IMG/VR virus record: IMGVR_UViG_3300032117_001064
Location: 1 to 34,039 of that record
DNA: 34,039 bases
Origin: a virus
Reading direction: 5' to 3' (one strand)
Of the stretch, positions 1-7,220 are shown piece by piece. Under the pieces are notes generated by a model. It was given only the letters and a program-made list of their open reading frames with translations, made no database searches and was not told the DNA's origin. Made by a program: the position numbers and the translations under genes. Each line of letters begins with the position of its first letter. Position 1 is the stretch's first letter.

Positions 1-37
1 AAAGAAATAGCACAGAAACGCAGTAAAAGACGTAGTA

Positions 38-610
38 TTACGCTTGTTCGCAAAGTAAGTTAAGATTCACCACTACCAATTGACTATAAGCGATCGCATG
101 AGCGGCCTTAAATGCGTACTCACCATCAACCTTATCCCAAACAGTTTTAGCAATCTCTTTCCAAGTCTTGCCTATTAGGTGTCTCTTTGCGGGTCTGATC
201 ACTGCTAGGAACATGGCCAGTCTAGGAATCGTATCCACAGGCTCTGGCATTTTAAGCAAGGTATCATAATGATTATTAATATGGATTAACTGCGCACATA
301 TTGATGGATCATAGAGTTTAGTCCAATCAGGAGCCTGCATTAATTTTACTAAGTGCTCTTCACTCTTGACCTGTTTGTAGACATGTACGTTAAGCAAGTC
401 TAGTTTCATATAGCCACGATCCTCAGCAACTTCATAGTCTAAACTAGCTGATCCTGAGAATGGATCTACAGGTATATCAGTAGCATAAACACCTGTGTTA
501 TGACGAACTAATTTACCATCACGCAAGATACTAGCTGGCGTGACATCTAACAAGTTCAATACCTGTTCACGATCCGCAAAGTCTATATCAATGTCTGATT
601 TAAATTTCAT
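38..610 (-). CDS. Miniature DnaE-like (C-family polymerase palm) protein
   Basis: 190 aa. The protein reads as a condensed bacterial DNA polymerase III alpha subunit. Residues 6-11 are DIDIDF, matching the DxDxDF palm motif with two catalytic Asp. HNTGVY at 37-42 matches the HAGGVV segment. MKLDLLN at 68-74 matches VKFDFLGL, which carries the third catalytic Asp. IPRLAMFLAVIRP at 128-140 resembles the ALxALFRPGP segment, and YAFKAAHAIAY at 165-175 resembles YGFNKSHAAAY. DnaE itself is about 1,160 aa, so the PHP domain and most linking structure are absent. The start overlaps the preceding stop as ATGA. I recall similar short proteins in marine T4-like phages, usually unnamed. The motif likeness is seen; polymerase activity is not implied and a regulatory or decoy role is possible. 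Confidence 0.7.
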   Translation of the reverse strand: MKFKSDIDIDFADREQVLNLLDVTPASILRDGKLVRHNTGVYATDIPVDPFSGSASLDYEVAEDRGYMKLDLLNVHVYKQVKSEEHLVKLMQAPDWTKLYDPSICAQLIHINNHYDTLLKMPEPVDTIPRLAMFLAVIRPAKRHLIGKTWKEIAKTVWDKVDGEYAFKAAHAIAYSQLVVVNLNLLCEQA

Positions 611-816
611 AGGTATTCTGGCGGAATGAAATCTGGACCAGGAGTGCCTGGTGCTATGCCTATACTTTCTTGTGGTTGTTGTAGAGATATTTCAATCCTA
701 TCTATTTGTTCTCTCAACCTAGAGACATCATGACTGATCAGCGTGACTTCATTGCGTAACAACAGCAATTCACCTTTGATTTCATCAAACAATATTCTTA
801 ATTCGTCAGCTATCAT
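607..816 (-). CDS. Small coiled-coil protein
   Basis: 69 aa, not recognised. Residues 1-47 are rich in Leu, Ile, Glu and Arg with heptad-like spacing (for example LRNEVTLISHDVSRLREQ), which suggests a helical coiled coil. The last 20 residues are Pro/Gly-rich and probably flexible. No signal peptide or membrane segment is seen. The start overlaps the upstream stop by four bases and the stop overlaps the next start in the same way, so it is translationally coupled inside the unit led by the uvsW region. No function is assigned. Confidence 0.6.
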   Translation of the reverse strand: MIADELRILFDEIKGELLLLRNEVTLISHDVSRLREQIDRIEISLQQPQESIGIAPGTPGPDFIPPEYL

Positions 817-1868
817 AATTGATAATTTCCAAAAATTTTGATGATTTCTTCAAGTTCTTGTTTCATGATTGAGTTAACATTTAGCAACATAGCTTTATTA
901 TGATACGCTATCTGTTGACATTTGTCAAGCTCATTTTGCGTCCAGGGCATGGAATTTATATGATTAAGTATGTCAGCAACGGCCTGCATCCTTTCATGCA
1001 TGTCAGCGATATCATCGTAGTCTTCTGGCCAAAGATCGCTGTAGGTTTTAAATCCTAGGGTCTTGAGATTTTTTACATAATGATAAGAACCAAAAACAAC
1101 AAATGGTATGCCTGTCAACAATGCTTTGATGGTTTTTTCTGTCAAGTGGAATTCATCATGATCGTAAGCCATAGTTTCGCTGACCAACAATATCCGTGAT
1201 GCATTGTAGATGTTAATTGGTATGCTGGTACTAATGGTATAGAATTGTTTGATTGGAATCCATGGATTAAAATTATCAAAATTAATCTTTATATCTAATT
1301 CTCTACTGGGTTGGCCCAATTCTCGACCGTCAAAGTTTAATATATAGTTGTCAAATGTAACTGTGTCTTGTATGATCCTAACTAGATCTGTGCGCCAATT
1401 CCTGTCATTTGCAGTGCCAACGAATGCACAAAACGTCATGGGTTTATCTAAACTAAAAATATAATCTTTGTCTTGGAAATAGTCTATTAGATTATGCGCT
1501 GTTGCACGTTTGGTGTAGTCATATAAGAAGTAACTATAATGTAATATCTTATACTCGATACCAAAATCAAATTTTGATTGATTCCAGGTACCGTTAGAAA
1601 CAAAGACATATTTCTTATCTCGTGGGTAATTGTAAAAGTTGAAAGATACGTGAAATCCTTCTGTAGGCATTTCAATGAATATGGTCTTGTCTGGAGATTT
1701 ACGTATGGCCTCTAGATCATAGTAAGGAATCATAGCCACACCATTGGGATCAGCAACAAAAGGATTGGCCACTATTTTACCTGTGGTTAATGATTGATAT
1801 TGGCAGTAAGCATCTAATGCCAATATGATTTCGTTGAATACATTGTTATTACAGTTGATAGGGATCAT
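813..1868 (-). CDS. Putative glycosyltransferase-like protein
   Basis: 351 aa from the ATG at 1868. An open frame continues to 1922, but that part overlaps the preceding gene and adds no conserved-looking sequence. The C-terminal half carries TEKTIKALLTGIPFVVFGS followed by LKTLGFKTYSDLW. This pattern resembles the donor-binding region of GT10-like (fucosyltransferase-type) enzymes, where a Glu-Lys pair and a Gly-x-Pro turn precede the last helices. The protein at 32370-33371 has the same arrangement (TEKTIKNLYIGKPFLVMSG, then LRSFGFKTFGSW), so the two are paralogues. The truncated gene just upstream copies its C-terminal 100 residues. A role in glycan synthesis is inferred; family membership needs a profile search. 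Confidence 0.55.
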   Translation of the reverse strand: MIPINCNNNVFNEIILALDAYCQYQSLTTGKIVANPFVADPNGVAMIPYYDLEAIRKSPDKTIFIEMPTEGFHVSFNFYNYPRDKKYVFVSNGTWNQSKFDFGIEYKILHYSYFLYDYTKRATAHNLIDYFQDKDYIFSLDKPMTFCAFVGTANDRNWRTDLVRIIQDTVTFDNYILNFDGRELGQPSRELDIKINFDNFNPWIPIKQFYTISTSIPINIYNASRILLVSETMAYDHDEFHLTEKTIKALLTGIPFVVFGSYHYVKNLKTLGFKTYSDLWPEDYDDIADMHERMQAVADILNHINSMPWTQNELDKCQQIAYHNKAMLLNVNSIMKQELEEIIKIFGNYQL

Positions 1869-2190
1869 AATCTTTAAATTGTCTAATAATATCGTCCATC
1901 TGTGATCTAGCCACATCACCAATATTTAACAGTCTTGTTTGGTTATGGTAAGCGATTTGTTGGCTCTGATCAAATATGGTTTGATCCCAGGTCATGGAAT
2001 TTATATTGTTTAATAATTCTACTATGGCTAATTGTCTTTGTTTAACGTCCATGATAGTATCATACGCTTCTGACCATAGACTGTCATAGGTCTTAAATCC
2101 CAAGTCTTTTAGATTTTTATATACAGTATATTGAGACAGCGTATCTACCATGGTCTCAAAAGCAAAGGTCTGATTTGTAAACTGAATCAC
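1849..2190 (-). CDS. C-terminal fragment paralogue of the adjacent glycosyltransferase-like gene
   Basis: 113 aa. From about residue 22 it matches the C-terminus of the next gene: YKNLKDLGFKTYDSLW against VKNLKTLGFKTYSDLW, NNINSMTWDQ against NHINSMPWTQ, and QQIAYHNQTRLLN against QQIAYHNKAMLLN. Both end in YQL. The N-terminal part, where the TEKT and GxP motifs would be, is missing, so this is a partial tandem duplicate and unlikely to be a complete enzyme. The first codon is GTG at 2190, overlapping the upstream TGA; an ATG at 2151 is the alternative. It overlaps the full-length copy by 20 bases. It could be a decaying remnant or a retained small protein. Confidence 0.6.
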   Translation of the reverse strand: MIQFTNQTFAFETMVDTLSQYTVYKNLKDLGFKTYDSLWSEAYDTIMDVKQRQLAIVELLNNINSMTWDQTIFDQSQQIAYHNQTRLLNIGDVARSQMDDIIRQFKDYDPYQL

Positions 2191-2933
2191 AATCTAGCTT
2201 CTTTTAAAATACTTTTGATCCATTCAGTATCTGCTACATAGTCTTGGAAACGTCGTTGCCAAAATTCTGGATCTATCCAAGGTAGTATCAATCCAATCTG
2301 TTCGTCATTGAGTTGTTCAAGAAACTCCACACCCGTAGCACAATTAAATACAATCCAAGGACTAACGCGGCCATTGGCAATATGATGACAAATCCTATTT
2401 GGATTACCGTATCTAAAATAGTCTCTAAACCCGTTAGCAAACTCTTCATGTTCATCTGCATAATCCTGCATCTCCTTTAGTGCTCGTTCTAGTGCATCTT
2501 GTACTGCTTCTTTACGCATATAGCCTCGTAGATATTCTAAGTAGACCTTTTCATGGCACCAATGATCGAGTTTTTTGTTTTCTTTGATAACCCAATCAAT
2601 GAACATCTTGGGATTGACTGCACGTATATTGACCATGTGACGACCAAATTTGACAAAGGCTTTGTAGTAAGGACTGGCCACAAAATCAGCATATGACTTC
2701 ATCTTAGCTGAACCTTGTGTCATTTCATAGAAACGCAAGTATGCCTGTAAGCCAAACTGTACACCAGTTTCTTTTTCTTCCTGCCAGCGTCGTTTTACTT
2801 CACAGAGATGCACCGCAAGGCTAGATTCTTTGCGGAACTCTTTTTCACAATATCTACACTTATAGCTCGGACTTGATTGTTTTGTCGTCGTATCCGAGAC
2901 TGCGTGCATATTCTGCAATAGCTCGTTTGTCAT
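2187..2933 (-). CDS. Zinc-finger phage protein of unknown function
   Basis: 248 aa. Residues 24-43 form a single zinc-finger-like element, CxxC-x12-HxC (YKCRYCEKEF, then AVHLCEVKRR), a variant of the C2H2 finger with Cys as fourth ligand. The rest is a charged, mostly helical domain rich in aromatic residues (HWCHEKVYLEYLRGYMRKE). Proteins with a finger followed by this type of domain are, from memory, common but unnamed in marine T4-like phages. Nucleic-acid binding is inferred from the finger only. The first 74 bases overlap the preceding gene; ATG at 2909 is a possible later start that keeps the finger. Neither start has a clear Shine-Dalgarno sequence. Confidence 0.65.
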   Translation of the reverse strand: MTNELLQNMHAVSDTTTKQSSPSYKCRYCEKEFRKESSLAVHLCEVKRRWQEEKETGVQFGLQAYLRFYEMTQGSAKMKSYADFVASPYYKAFVKFGRHMVNIRAVNPKMFIDWVIKENKKLDHWCHEKVYLEYLRGYMRKEAVQDALERALKEMQDYADEHEEFANGFRDYFRYGNPNRICHHIANGRVSPWIVFNCATGVEFLEQLNDEQIGLILPWIDPEFWQRRFQDYVADTEWIKSILKEARL

Positions 2934-3327
2934 TGATTTTTGCCAATAGATCTATTTCATCTGTTTTCATATTAGGAAATAATTTAGCCAAGAACTTTTG
3001 ACTTTTGTTATCTCCTTCTTTCTTTTTACTCTTTAGCCAATAGTGGAATTGATTTCCCATCTGTGGGCTGACTGTAGTACAGGCCAACCATTGTAATTTA
3101 GGATGCCTATTCAATTCAAAGAAATGTTTATTTACATTTTCGTTGGTAGCCATTAGATAATAGGCCTGCATGTCAGCACTGCCTGACACATTAGCACCAT
3201 ATTTTAACATGAGATATGTTGAAAACTGTTTTTTCTGTTCATCGGTAAACTTGTCATAGTACGCACGATCCTTGCGATCAAATGCTGCCATTTCATTACC
3301 AATGTATAATGGATCTGGATTACTCAT
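2860..3327 (-). CDS. Hypothetical protein, possible clamp-loader small subunit (gp62-like)
   Basis: 155 aa, soluble and helical. An acidic or polar N-terminus (DRKDRAYYDKFTDEQKK) is followed by a region with YYLMATNENVNKHFFELNRH, then a basic stretch HYWLKSKKKEGDNKSQKF, and a C-terminus FPNMKTDEIDLLAKINDKRA. The arrangement reminds me of proteins annotated as T4 gp62-type small clamp-loader subunits in marine myoviruses (T4 gp62 is 187 aa), but I see no diagnostic motif. The partner gp44 is not in this window. The start overlaps the preceding stop as ATGA. Treat gp62 as a hypothesis for profile or structure comparison. Confidence 0.4.
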   Translation of the reverse strand: MSNPDPLYIGNEMAAFDRKDRAYYDKFTDEQKKQFSTYLMLKYGANVSGSADMQAYYLMATNENVNKHFFELNRHPKLQWLACTTVSPQMGNQFHYWLKSKKKEGDNKSQKFLAKLFPNMKTDEIDLLAKINDKRAIAEYARSLGYDDKTIKSEL

Positions 3328-3560
3328 CTTTTATTATTAAGTGAATGGCCGATGATATTAACTAAACTTTCTAGCTGATCGATCCTAGCACGCAATCTAT
3401 CGATGATATCCTGTTGACGGTGTACACGATCTTGTAATTCAGAGAATGCGGCTGCGCTTTCCTTTAATTTCTTTTCATGGCTGAACAAGTTTGGACGGAC
3501 GATATTTGGGTCCATTACTCGTTTCTTTTTCTGTTTAAATTGTTTTGGGTTAAACATCAT
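3324..3560 (-). CDS. Small coiled-coil protein
   Basis: 78 aa, not recognised. A strongly basic N-terminus (NPKQFKQKKKRV, residues 3-14) precedes a long predicted coiled coil from about residue 28 to the end, with repeated Leu/Ile heptads (LQDRVHRQQDIIDRLRARID). Two adjacent ATG codons, 3560 and 3557, lie 5-8 bases behind GAGGA, so either may be used. It overlaps the preceding gene by 11 bases. A scaffold or adaptor role is possible but there is no direct evidence. Confidence 0.6.
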   Translation of the reverse strand: MMFNPKQFKQKKKRVMDPNIVRPNLFSHEKKLKESAAAFSELQDRVHRQQDIIDRLRARIDQLESLVNIIGHSLNNKR

Positions 3561-3804
3561 TATGTTCCTCAGAGAGCTTATATATAATTATACATTTTTC
3601 TACAGCTTCTGTCAAGGCTGGATTTAGGTTACGTTTTGAATATATTTCATTCCACATGCGTTGTTCGATCCGTTCTCTGGCCTGCCAACTCTGCCCAATC
3701 ATCACACGAGATTCGATCGGTGCACCAGCTTCACGAGCATAGACAGTATCTCCACCATCTGGGCTTTCGTATATATAGGTCGCGCCTGGTTTCAGATTAC
3801 CCAT
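3550..3804 (-). CDS. Hypothetical protein
   Basis: 84 aa from the ATG at 3804; the two further upstream codons would need a TTG start. The TAA of the upstream gene shares its last A with this ATG (TAATG), so translation is coupled. The N-terminus MGNLKPGATYIYESPDGGD looks like a short beta-rich segment, followed by a helical, charged C-terminus (RERIEQRMWNEIYSKRN). I have a vague recollection of similar short proteins in T4-like marine phages, but no function is known to me. Confidence 0.55.
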   Translation of the reverse strand: MGNLKPGATYIYESPDGGDTVYAREAGAPIESRVMIGQSWQARERIEQRMWNEIYSKRNLNPALTEAVEKCIIIYKLSEEHNDV

Positions 3805-3968
3805 TACCAATGCCTTATGACACCTGCTATGATAAACAGGTTAGTGATGATATAAAACAACACGATCATGGTACGTATAAAAGCGATACGATCAGCTTCT
3901 TGATCTGTGCGTCCTTCTTTTTGTCCTAGGGCTTTAGCCCAAATGCGCCAAGCGTGATTCTTTACCAT
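3804..3968 (-). CDS. Small single-pass membrane protein
   Basis: 54 aa from the ATG at 3968, overlapping the preceding stop by seven bases. A longer frame to 4028 lies entirely inside the upstream gene and is less likely. Residues 1-30 are charged (KNHAWRIWAKALGQKEGR and after). Residues 31-50 are hydrophobic (TMIVLFYIITNLFIIAGVI), a good transmembrane helix with the basic part probably cytoplasmic. No holin or spanin signature is recognised. Function unknown. Confidence 0.6.
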   Translation of the reverse strand: MVKNHAWRIWAKALGQKEGRTDQEADRIAFIRTMIVLFYIITNLFIIAGVIRHW

Positions 3969-4426
3969 ATTTTGCTGTAGTCTACTACTTCGCTCTGACG
4001 GCTGATATCCTTGACAAAGAATGCACACATCGGATGATCACCTTCTGTGATAGGAACAGCCAACATCTGCCCAGGTTTGAGTTTTGGAAAGTACCATTTA
4101 ACGTCTTGATAGATGTCTACTATTTCGATTGGGTGGAACTCAGGTTTAAAACTACCTAATGGATTGAATGTGAATACGTTAAATCCTCGATCATTGATTG
4201 ATGTTAAAGGTATGACTTCTAGGTCACCAAAGTCTGGTTCACCGATCAGTATCTGCCAATCCACAGGCATCTTGACTAGGTTACCACCAATGTTCAATAC
4301 CAACGCTGGACTGTTGAAACTTTCTAAGAAGATCAGTGGGATAAAGAAGTAGTCAGGGTTCTTTGGATCGCTGTTATCTAATATAGCGAATCGTAGATCC
4401 TCGACTTCATCTGGAATCTCATTCAT
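3962..4426 (-). CDS. Conserved-looking phage hypothetical protein, probably with an upstream non-ATG start
   Basis: 154 aa from the first ATG (4426). That ATG has no ribosome binding site. The same frame stays open upstream to a TAA at 4475-4477 and encodes protein-like sequence (IYILTLENTAYEM) reaching an AAGGAG at 4470-4475. Seven bases after that site is an ATT codon at 4460-4462. The true product is therefore probably about 166 aa, starting at ATT. The body is beta-rich with motifs IPLIFLESF, LKPGQMLAVPIT and MCAFFVKDI. It lies just downstream of uvsW. Function not recognised. Confidence 0.6.
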   Translation of the reverse strand: MNEIPDEVEDLRFAILDNSDPKNPDYFFIPLIFLESFNSPALVLNIGGNLVKMPVDWQILIGEPDFGDLEVIPLTSINDRGFNVFTFNPLGSFKPEFHPIEIVDIYQDVKWYFPKLKPGQMLAVPITEGDHPMCAFFVKDISRQSEVVDYSKIW

Positions 4427-4479
4427 TTCATATGCGGTGTTTTCTAGTGTTAATATGTAAATTTTAATGCTCCTTTAAA

Positions 4480-5943
4480 TTACTTTGATTGCCAATCTGC
4501 TTTTTCTACTAAAAAAGGATATGAGGCATCTTTATAAAATTGTTTACGTTTAGTTAAATGCCGTTTGGCAAACTTACATGTTGATGTTATGTCCCAGATC
4601 TGGACGAAATCCTTGTCTTCAGCCTTACGTATGCCACGCCCAATTGACTGGATAACTCGAACGAAACTCTTACCAGGCTCCACAAGCACAAGATTAAAAA
4701 TTCTAGGGATATTAATACCAACAGCAGCAACACCATAGGTAGCGACAATAACTTTGTCATCCATGCTTGCAACGTCATCATAATGTTCTTTTCTATCATC
4801 TGCTTTAGTGCCTCCTGACACAAATACACTATCTTTGATACGATCTACTAGAGCTTTACCTGGTGCTAGTCTATCTACCAGCACGAGAGTGTTACCTGAC
4901 TTACGTATCGTTTCTACTAATTGGGCGATGTAGTCTAATCGTCCTTCTGTTTCAAGTAAGTATCTCAACTCACTTTGATAATCTCGATATTCTACATGGT
5001 CAACTAATTGTAGAACGTTTACATGACATTGAGCTAGTACGCCCTGCTCTTGTAATTCACTGGCACTTAATCGGCCGATAACGTCACCTATTGAGCACTT
5101 TAAGCTAACAAATTCGTAATCTTCTTTAGGAATCGTACCGGTTAACCCCCACCTGATAGGTATATGTGCCATTACACCAGTAAGCAGAGTTTTAAGTGCA
5201 TCTGCTTTGGCCATATGTACTTCGTCAACCATAACACAGACAACATCCTGTAGGAACTCACCGATGGTGATATCTACTTCATGATTGCGTGATCCTTTAA
5301 GTAGGATATTCAAGCTCTGCCAAGTGCAGATAGTATGTGTACGACCAAACTCTTTACGGTCTCCAAAGTACACTCCGACATCCAGGCCCATGTTCTTATA
5401 GTCAGCTTCTGTTTGTGTCACTAAACTCTTGTTTGGAACTATAACGATAGTACGTCCATGTGGTTCACAACAATGACTCAGTGCCGCAGTGATCAGTGTT
5501 TTACCTGCACCTGTTGCTACTTCCTGTAGACATTGTGGGTTGGCTAAGAACTTGTTGATGATCTCAACTTGATAATCTCTAAGAACGATTGGTTCACCGG
5601 CCATTGGGTGCTTGGCTGGCCAAGTGATATGTTTAAATGTTTCTTCTGTTACCTGTTCAAAGTCATACTGAGTTTTATATTCACGCAGATCTTCTACTTC
5701 TAAACTATAACCCTGCTTGTCTAAGTATGCTATGACTTCTGGTAATAGATTGATGTAAGTGCTACCACCCAATTGGAAGAATGCCACTTTACCGTCCCAA
5801 CGTCCTAGACGGACTGCTGGTAAGTAACGTGCACCTGGGATCTCAAACTTAAACATGTTTGAAAGTTCTTTGCGTTCATGTAAATCTAGGCCTTCTATCT
5901 TTACATTAACTTCATCTCGGATTATTAATCTAGCTACAGCCAT
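4480..5943 (-). CDS. uvsW: UvsW-type RNA-DNA/DNA helicase (SF2)
   Basis: 487 aa from the ATG at 5943, which overlaps the preceding TGA as TGATG; a TTG one codon earlier is ignored. Superfamily 2 helicase motifs occur in order: Walker A ATGAGKT near residue 143, DEVH near 240, GLTGT near 266, and QSIGRGIRK near 432 (motif VI). The N-terminal 100 residues, before motif Q/I, match the position of the small UvsW N-terminal domain. T4 UvsW (502 aa) unwinds R-loops and branched DNA, shuts off origin initiation and supports recombination-dependent replication. Length and motif order agree. It follows the HARP-like gene directly and is served by the promoter at 7065-7093. Confidence 0.92.
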   Translation of the reverse strand: MAVARLIIRDEVNVKIEGLDLHERKELSNMFKFEIPGARYLPAVRLGRWDGKVAFFQLGGSTYINLLPEVIAYLDKQGYSLEVEDLREYKTQYDFEQVTEETFKHITWPAKHPMAGEPIVLRDYQVEIINKFLANPQCLQEVATGAGKTLITAALSHCCEPHGRTIVIVPNKSLVTQTEADYKNMGLDVGVYFGDRKEFGRTHTICTWQSLNILLKGSRNHEVDITIGEFLQDVVCVMVDEVHMAKADALKTLLTGVMAHIPIRWGLTGTIPKEDYEFVSLKCSIGDVIGRLSASELQEQGVLAQCHVNVLQLVDHVEYRDYQSELRYLLETEGRLDYIAQLVETIRKSGNTLVLVDRLAPGKALVDRIKDSVFVSGGTKADDRKEHYDDVASMDDKVIVATYGVAAVGINIPRIFNLVLVEPGKSFVRVIQSIGRGIRKAEDKDFVQIWDITSTCKFAKRHLTKRKQFYKDASYPFLVEKADWQSK

Positions 5944-7058
5944 CAATCTTCTCTTAATTGGCTCGCGCCATAGTAAATTATTTTTTCTGCTCTACGGGTC
6001 CAGTCCATCTTCTTACCACCAAACATCATTTCAAATGTTGTGACCATCAATGGTACAGGCCAGTCCCAAGTTTTTGGAATCTTCTGAGCATATACTACTT
6101 TAACACGATATGGATCATAATCGCTAGTCTTAGTCTTACCGTTTCTGTCAAAACGCACTATGTCAGATTCATCAAAGCGACTCAAATCTATTTCCATCAT
6201 GGTAGGATTGTAAATACAAACAGGATATCGATCAGTCTGTTCGGCATAATCAAATATCATGTTAAGATTATCTGCGCTTGGTTGTAGGTGTACTGCGTGC
6301 TTGGTACTGATATTACGCAAAGGTTCAGCACAAGTAACTAAAATACTGTCGTCTATAGCGTAGCCACCTAGTCCTGAATAATCAACTAATCGAATCTTAT
6401 TGTCTAGACTAAAGCCGCCTAAGTGTTCATTTATGTAACTTATTAAACTGTCAGCAGCATTAACTATTGTATATTGATCATCTTGTTGGACCAGTTTAAT
6501 CTCATATAGTTGCTGTTCACTGACTAGTATTTTGTCAAATAATTCTTTGACAGCTGGTGATATATCAAATGCAGCCAATTCACCCCAGGTATAGATCCAA
6601 TTGACATTAGATTCAGTTATAGCCATGTACCACTGTTTAGCGTCACGATCATATCTGACAGAGCCTTGGCTTTCTTCTTTATAATGATGTAGTTCTTTAA
6701 TCAACATGTCATTATAAGGGAACTTGACAATAATACGTCCATCTTCTATCCAAATGGCTTTGGTAGTGTCTAGTTTACGTACAGGTATACGGAATTGTGG
6801 ATTCTCAACTGGACTAACGTCAATGCCCAACTTGGCAAACTGACGACGGTACTTTAATACCAATTTACAAGCTAAGACAGCTTGTTTTTCAGTAAGCCCT
6901 GTGCCAAAGCTGGTGGTATTGGCCATGCTGTTGACTATCTGTATATCATAACGTGCCAGACTTATCTTGGTTACGTTAGGCATGATCAGGGCAGTAATGC
7001 CCACTTCATAGCCAGCTAGGTATTCGAGATAGTCTTCCACATGGGTATAGGTTATCAT
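5943..7058 (-). CDS. HARP-like / degenerate helicase-associated protein next to UvsW
   Basis: 371 aa. Residues 120-160 contain a segment (VRYDRDAKQWYMAITE, then WIYTW) that resembles the HARP/SMARCAL1 accessory fold, in which a W-x-hydrophobic pattern follows a charged strand. The C-terminal 60 residues (VPLMVTTFEMMFGG, then AEKIIYYGAS) resemble the end of an SF2 helicase RecA-like domain. No Walker A or DExH motif is present, so the protein is not an ATPase by itself. The distance to uvsW is negative (TGATG), so the two are coupled. A role as UvsW partner, or as half of a split annealing helicase, is inferred. The sigma-70 promoter places +1 on the start codon itself. Confidence 0.55.
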   Translation of the reverse strand: MITYTHVEDYLEYLAGYEVGITALIMPNVTKISLARYDIQIVNSMANTTSFGTGLTEKQAVLACKLVLKYRRQFAKLGIDVSPVENPQFRIPVRKLDTTKAIWIEDGRIIVKFPYNDMLIKELHHYKEESQGSVRYDRDAKQWYMAITESNVNWIYTWGELAAFDISPAVKELFDKILVSEQQLYEIKLVQQDDQYTIVNAADSLISYINEHLGGFSLDNKIRLVDYSGLGGYAIDDSILVTCAEPLRNISTKHAVHLQPSADNLNMIFDYAEQTDRYPVCIYNPTMMEIDLSRFDESDIVRFDRNGKTKTSDYDPYRVKVVYAQKIPKTWDWPVPLMVTTFEMMFGGKKMDWTRRAEKIIYYGASQLRED

Positions 7059-7064
7059 ACTATT

Positions 7065-7093
7065 ATTATACCTTAGTTAAATGTGATTGTCAA
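7065..7093 (-). promoter_or_regulatory. Consensus sigma-70 promoter for the uvsW unit
   Basis: On the minus strand, TTGACA (7088-7093), a 17-base spacer and TATAAT (7065-7070) form a perfect consensus promoter. Counting seven bases past the -10 puts +1 at 7058, the A of the ATG of the HARP-like gene, so the message would be leaderless. It starts a few bases after the U-tract of the terminator at 7103-7130. Confidence 0.88.
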
Positions 7094-7102
7094 CTGAAAA
7101 AG

Positions 7103-7130
7103 AAGCCCAATGTAGTTGTACACTGGGCTT
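7103..7130 (-). terminator. Rho-independent terminator
   Basis: A 12-base stem (7103-7114 with 7119-7130, one mismatch) closes a 4-base loop. Read on the minus strand it is followed by CTTTTT. It ends the unit with the AAA ATPase and the two small membrane proteins, and lies directly upstream of the next promoter. Confidence 0.85.
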
Positions 7131-7220
7131 TGAGGCCACTGCACCAGGAGCTAGACAATAGGAGGTGCGATGGAAACTTGTTACATTATATGTATATATT
7201 CATACGACTGTAGGATGGTG

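Noticed and set aside
1869-1922. N-terminal extension of the glycosyltransferase-like gene
   Set aside because: It overlaps the preceding gene further and its sequence is not protein-like; ATG at 1868 gives the shorter overlap.
3636-3929. Long plus-strand frames opposite the small genes in this region, and similar ones throughout the window
   Set aside because: They mirror well-supported minus-strand genes, start without ribosome binding sites and give protein sequences rich in Ser, Cys and Tyr without pattern.
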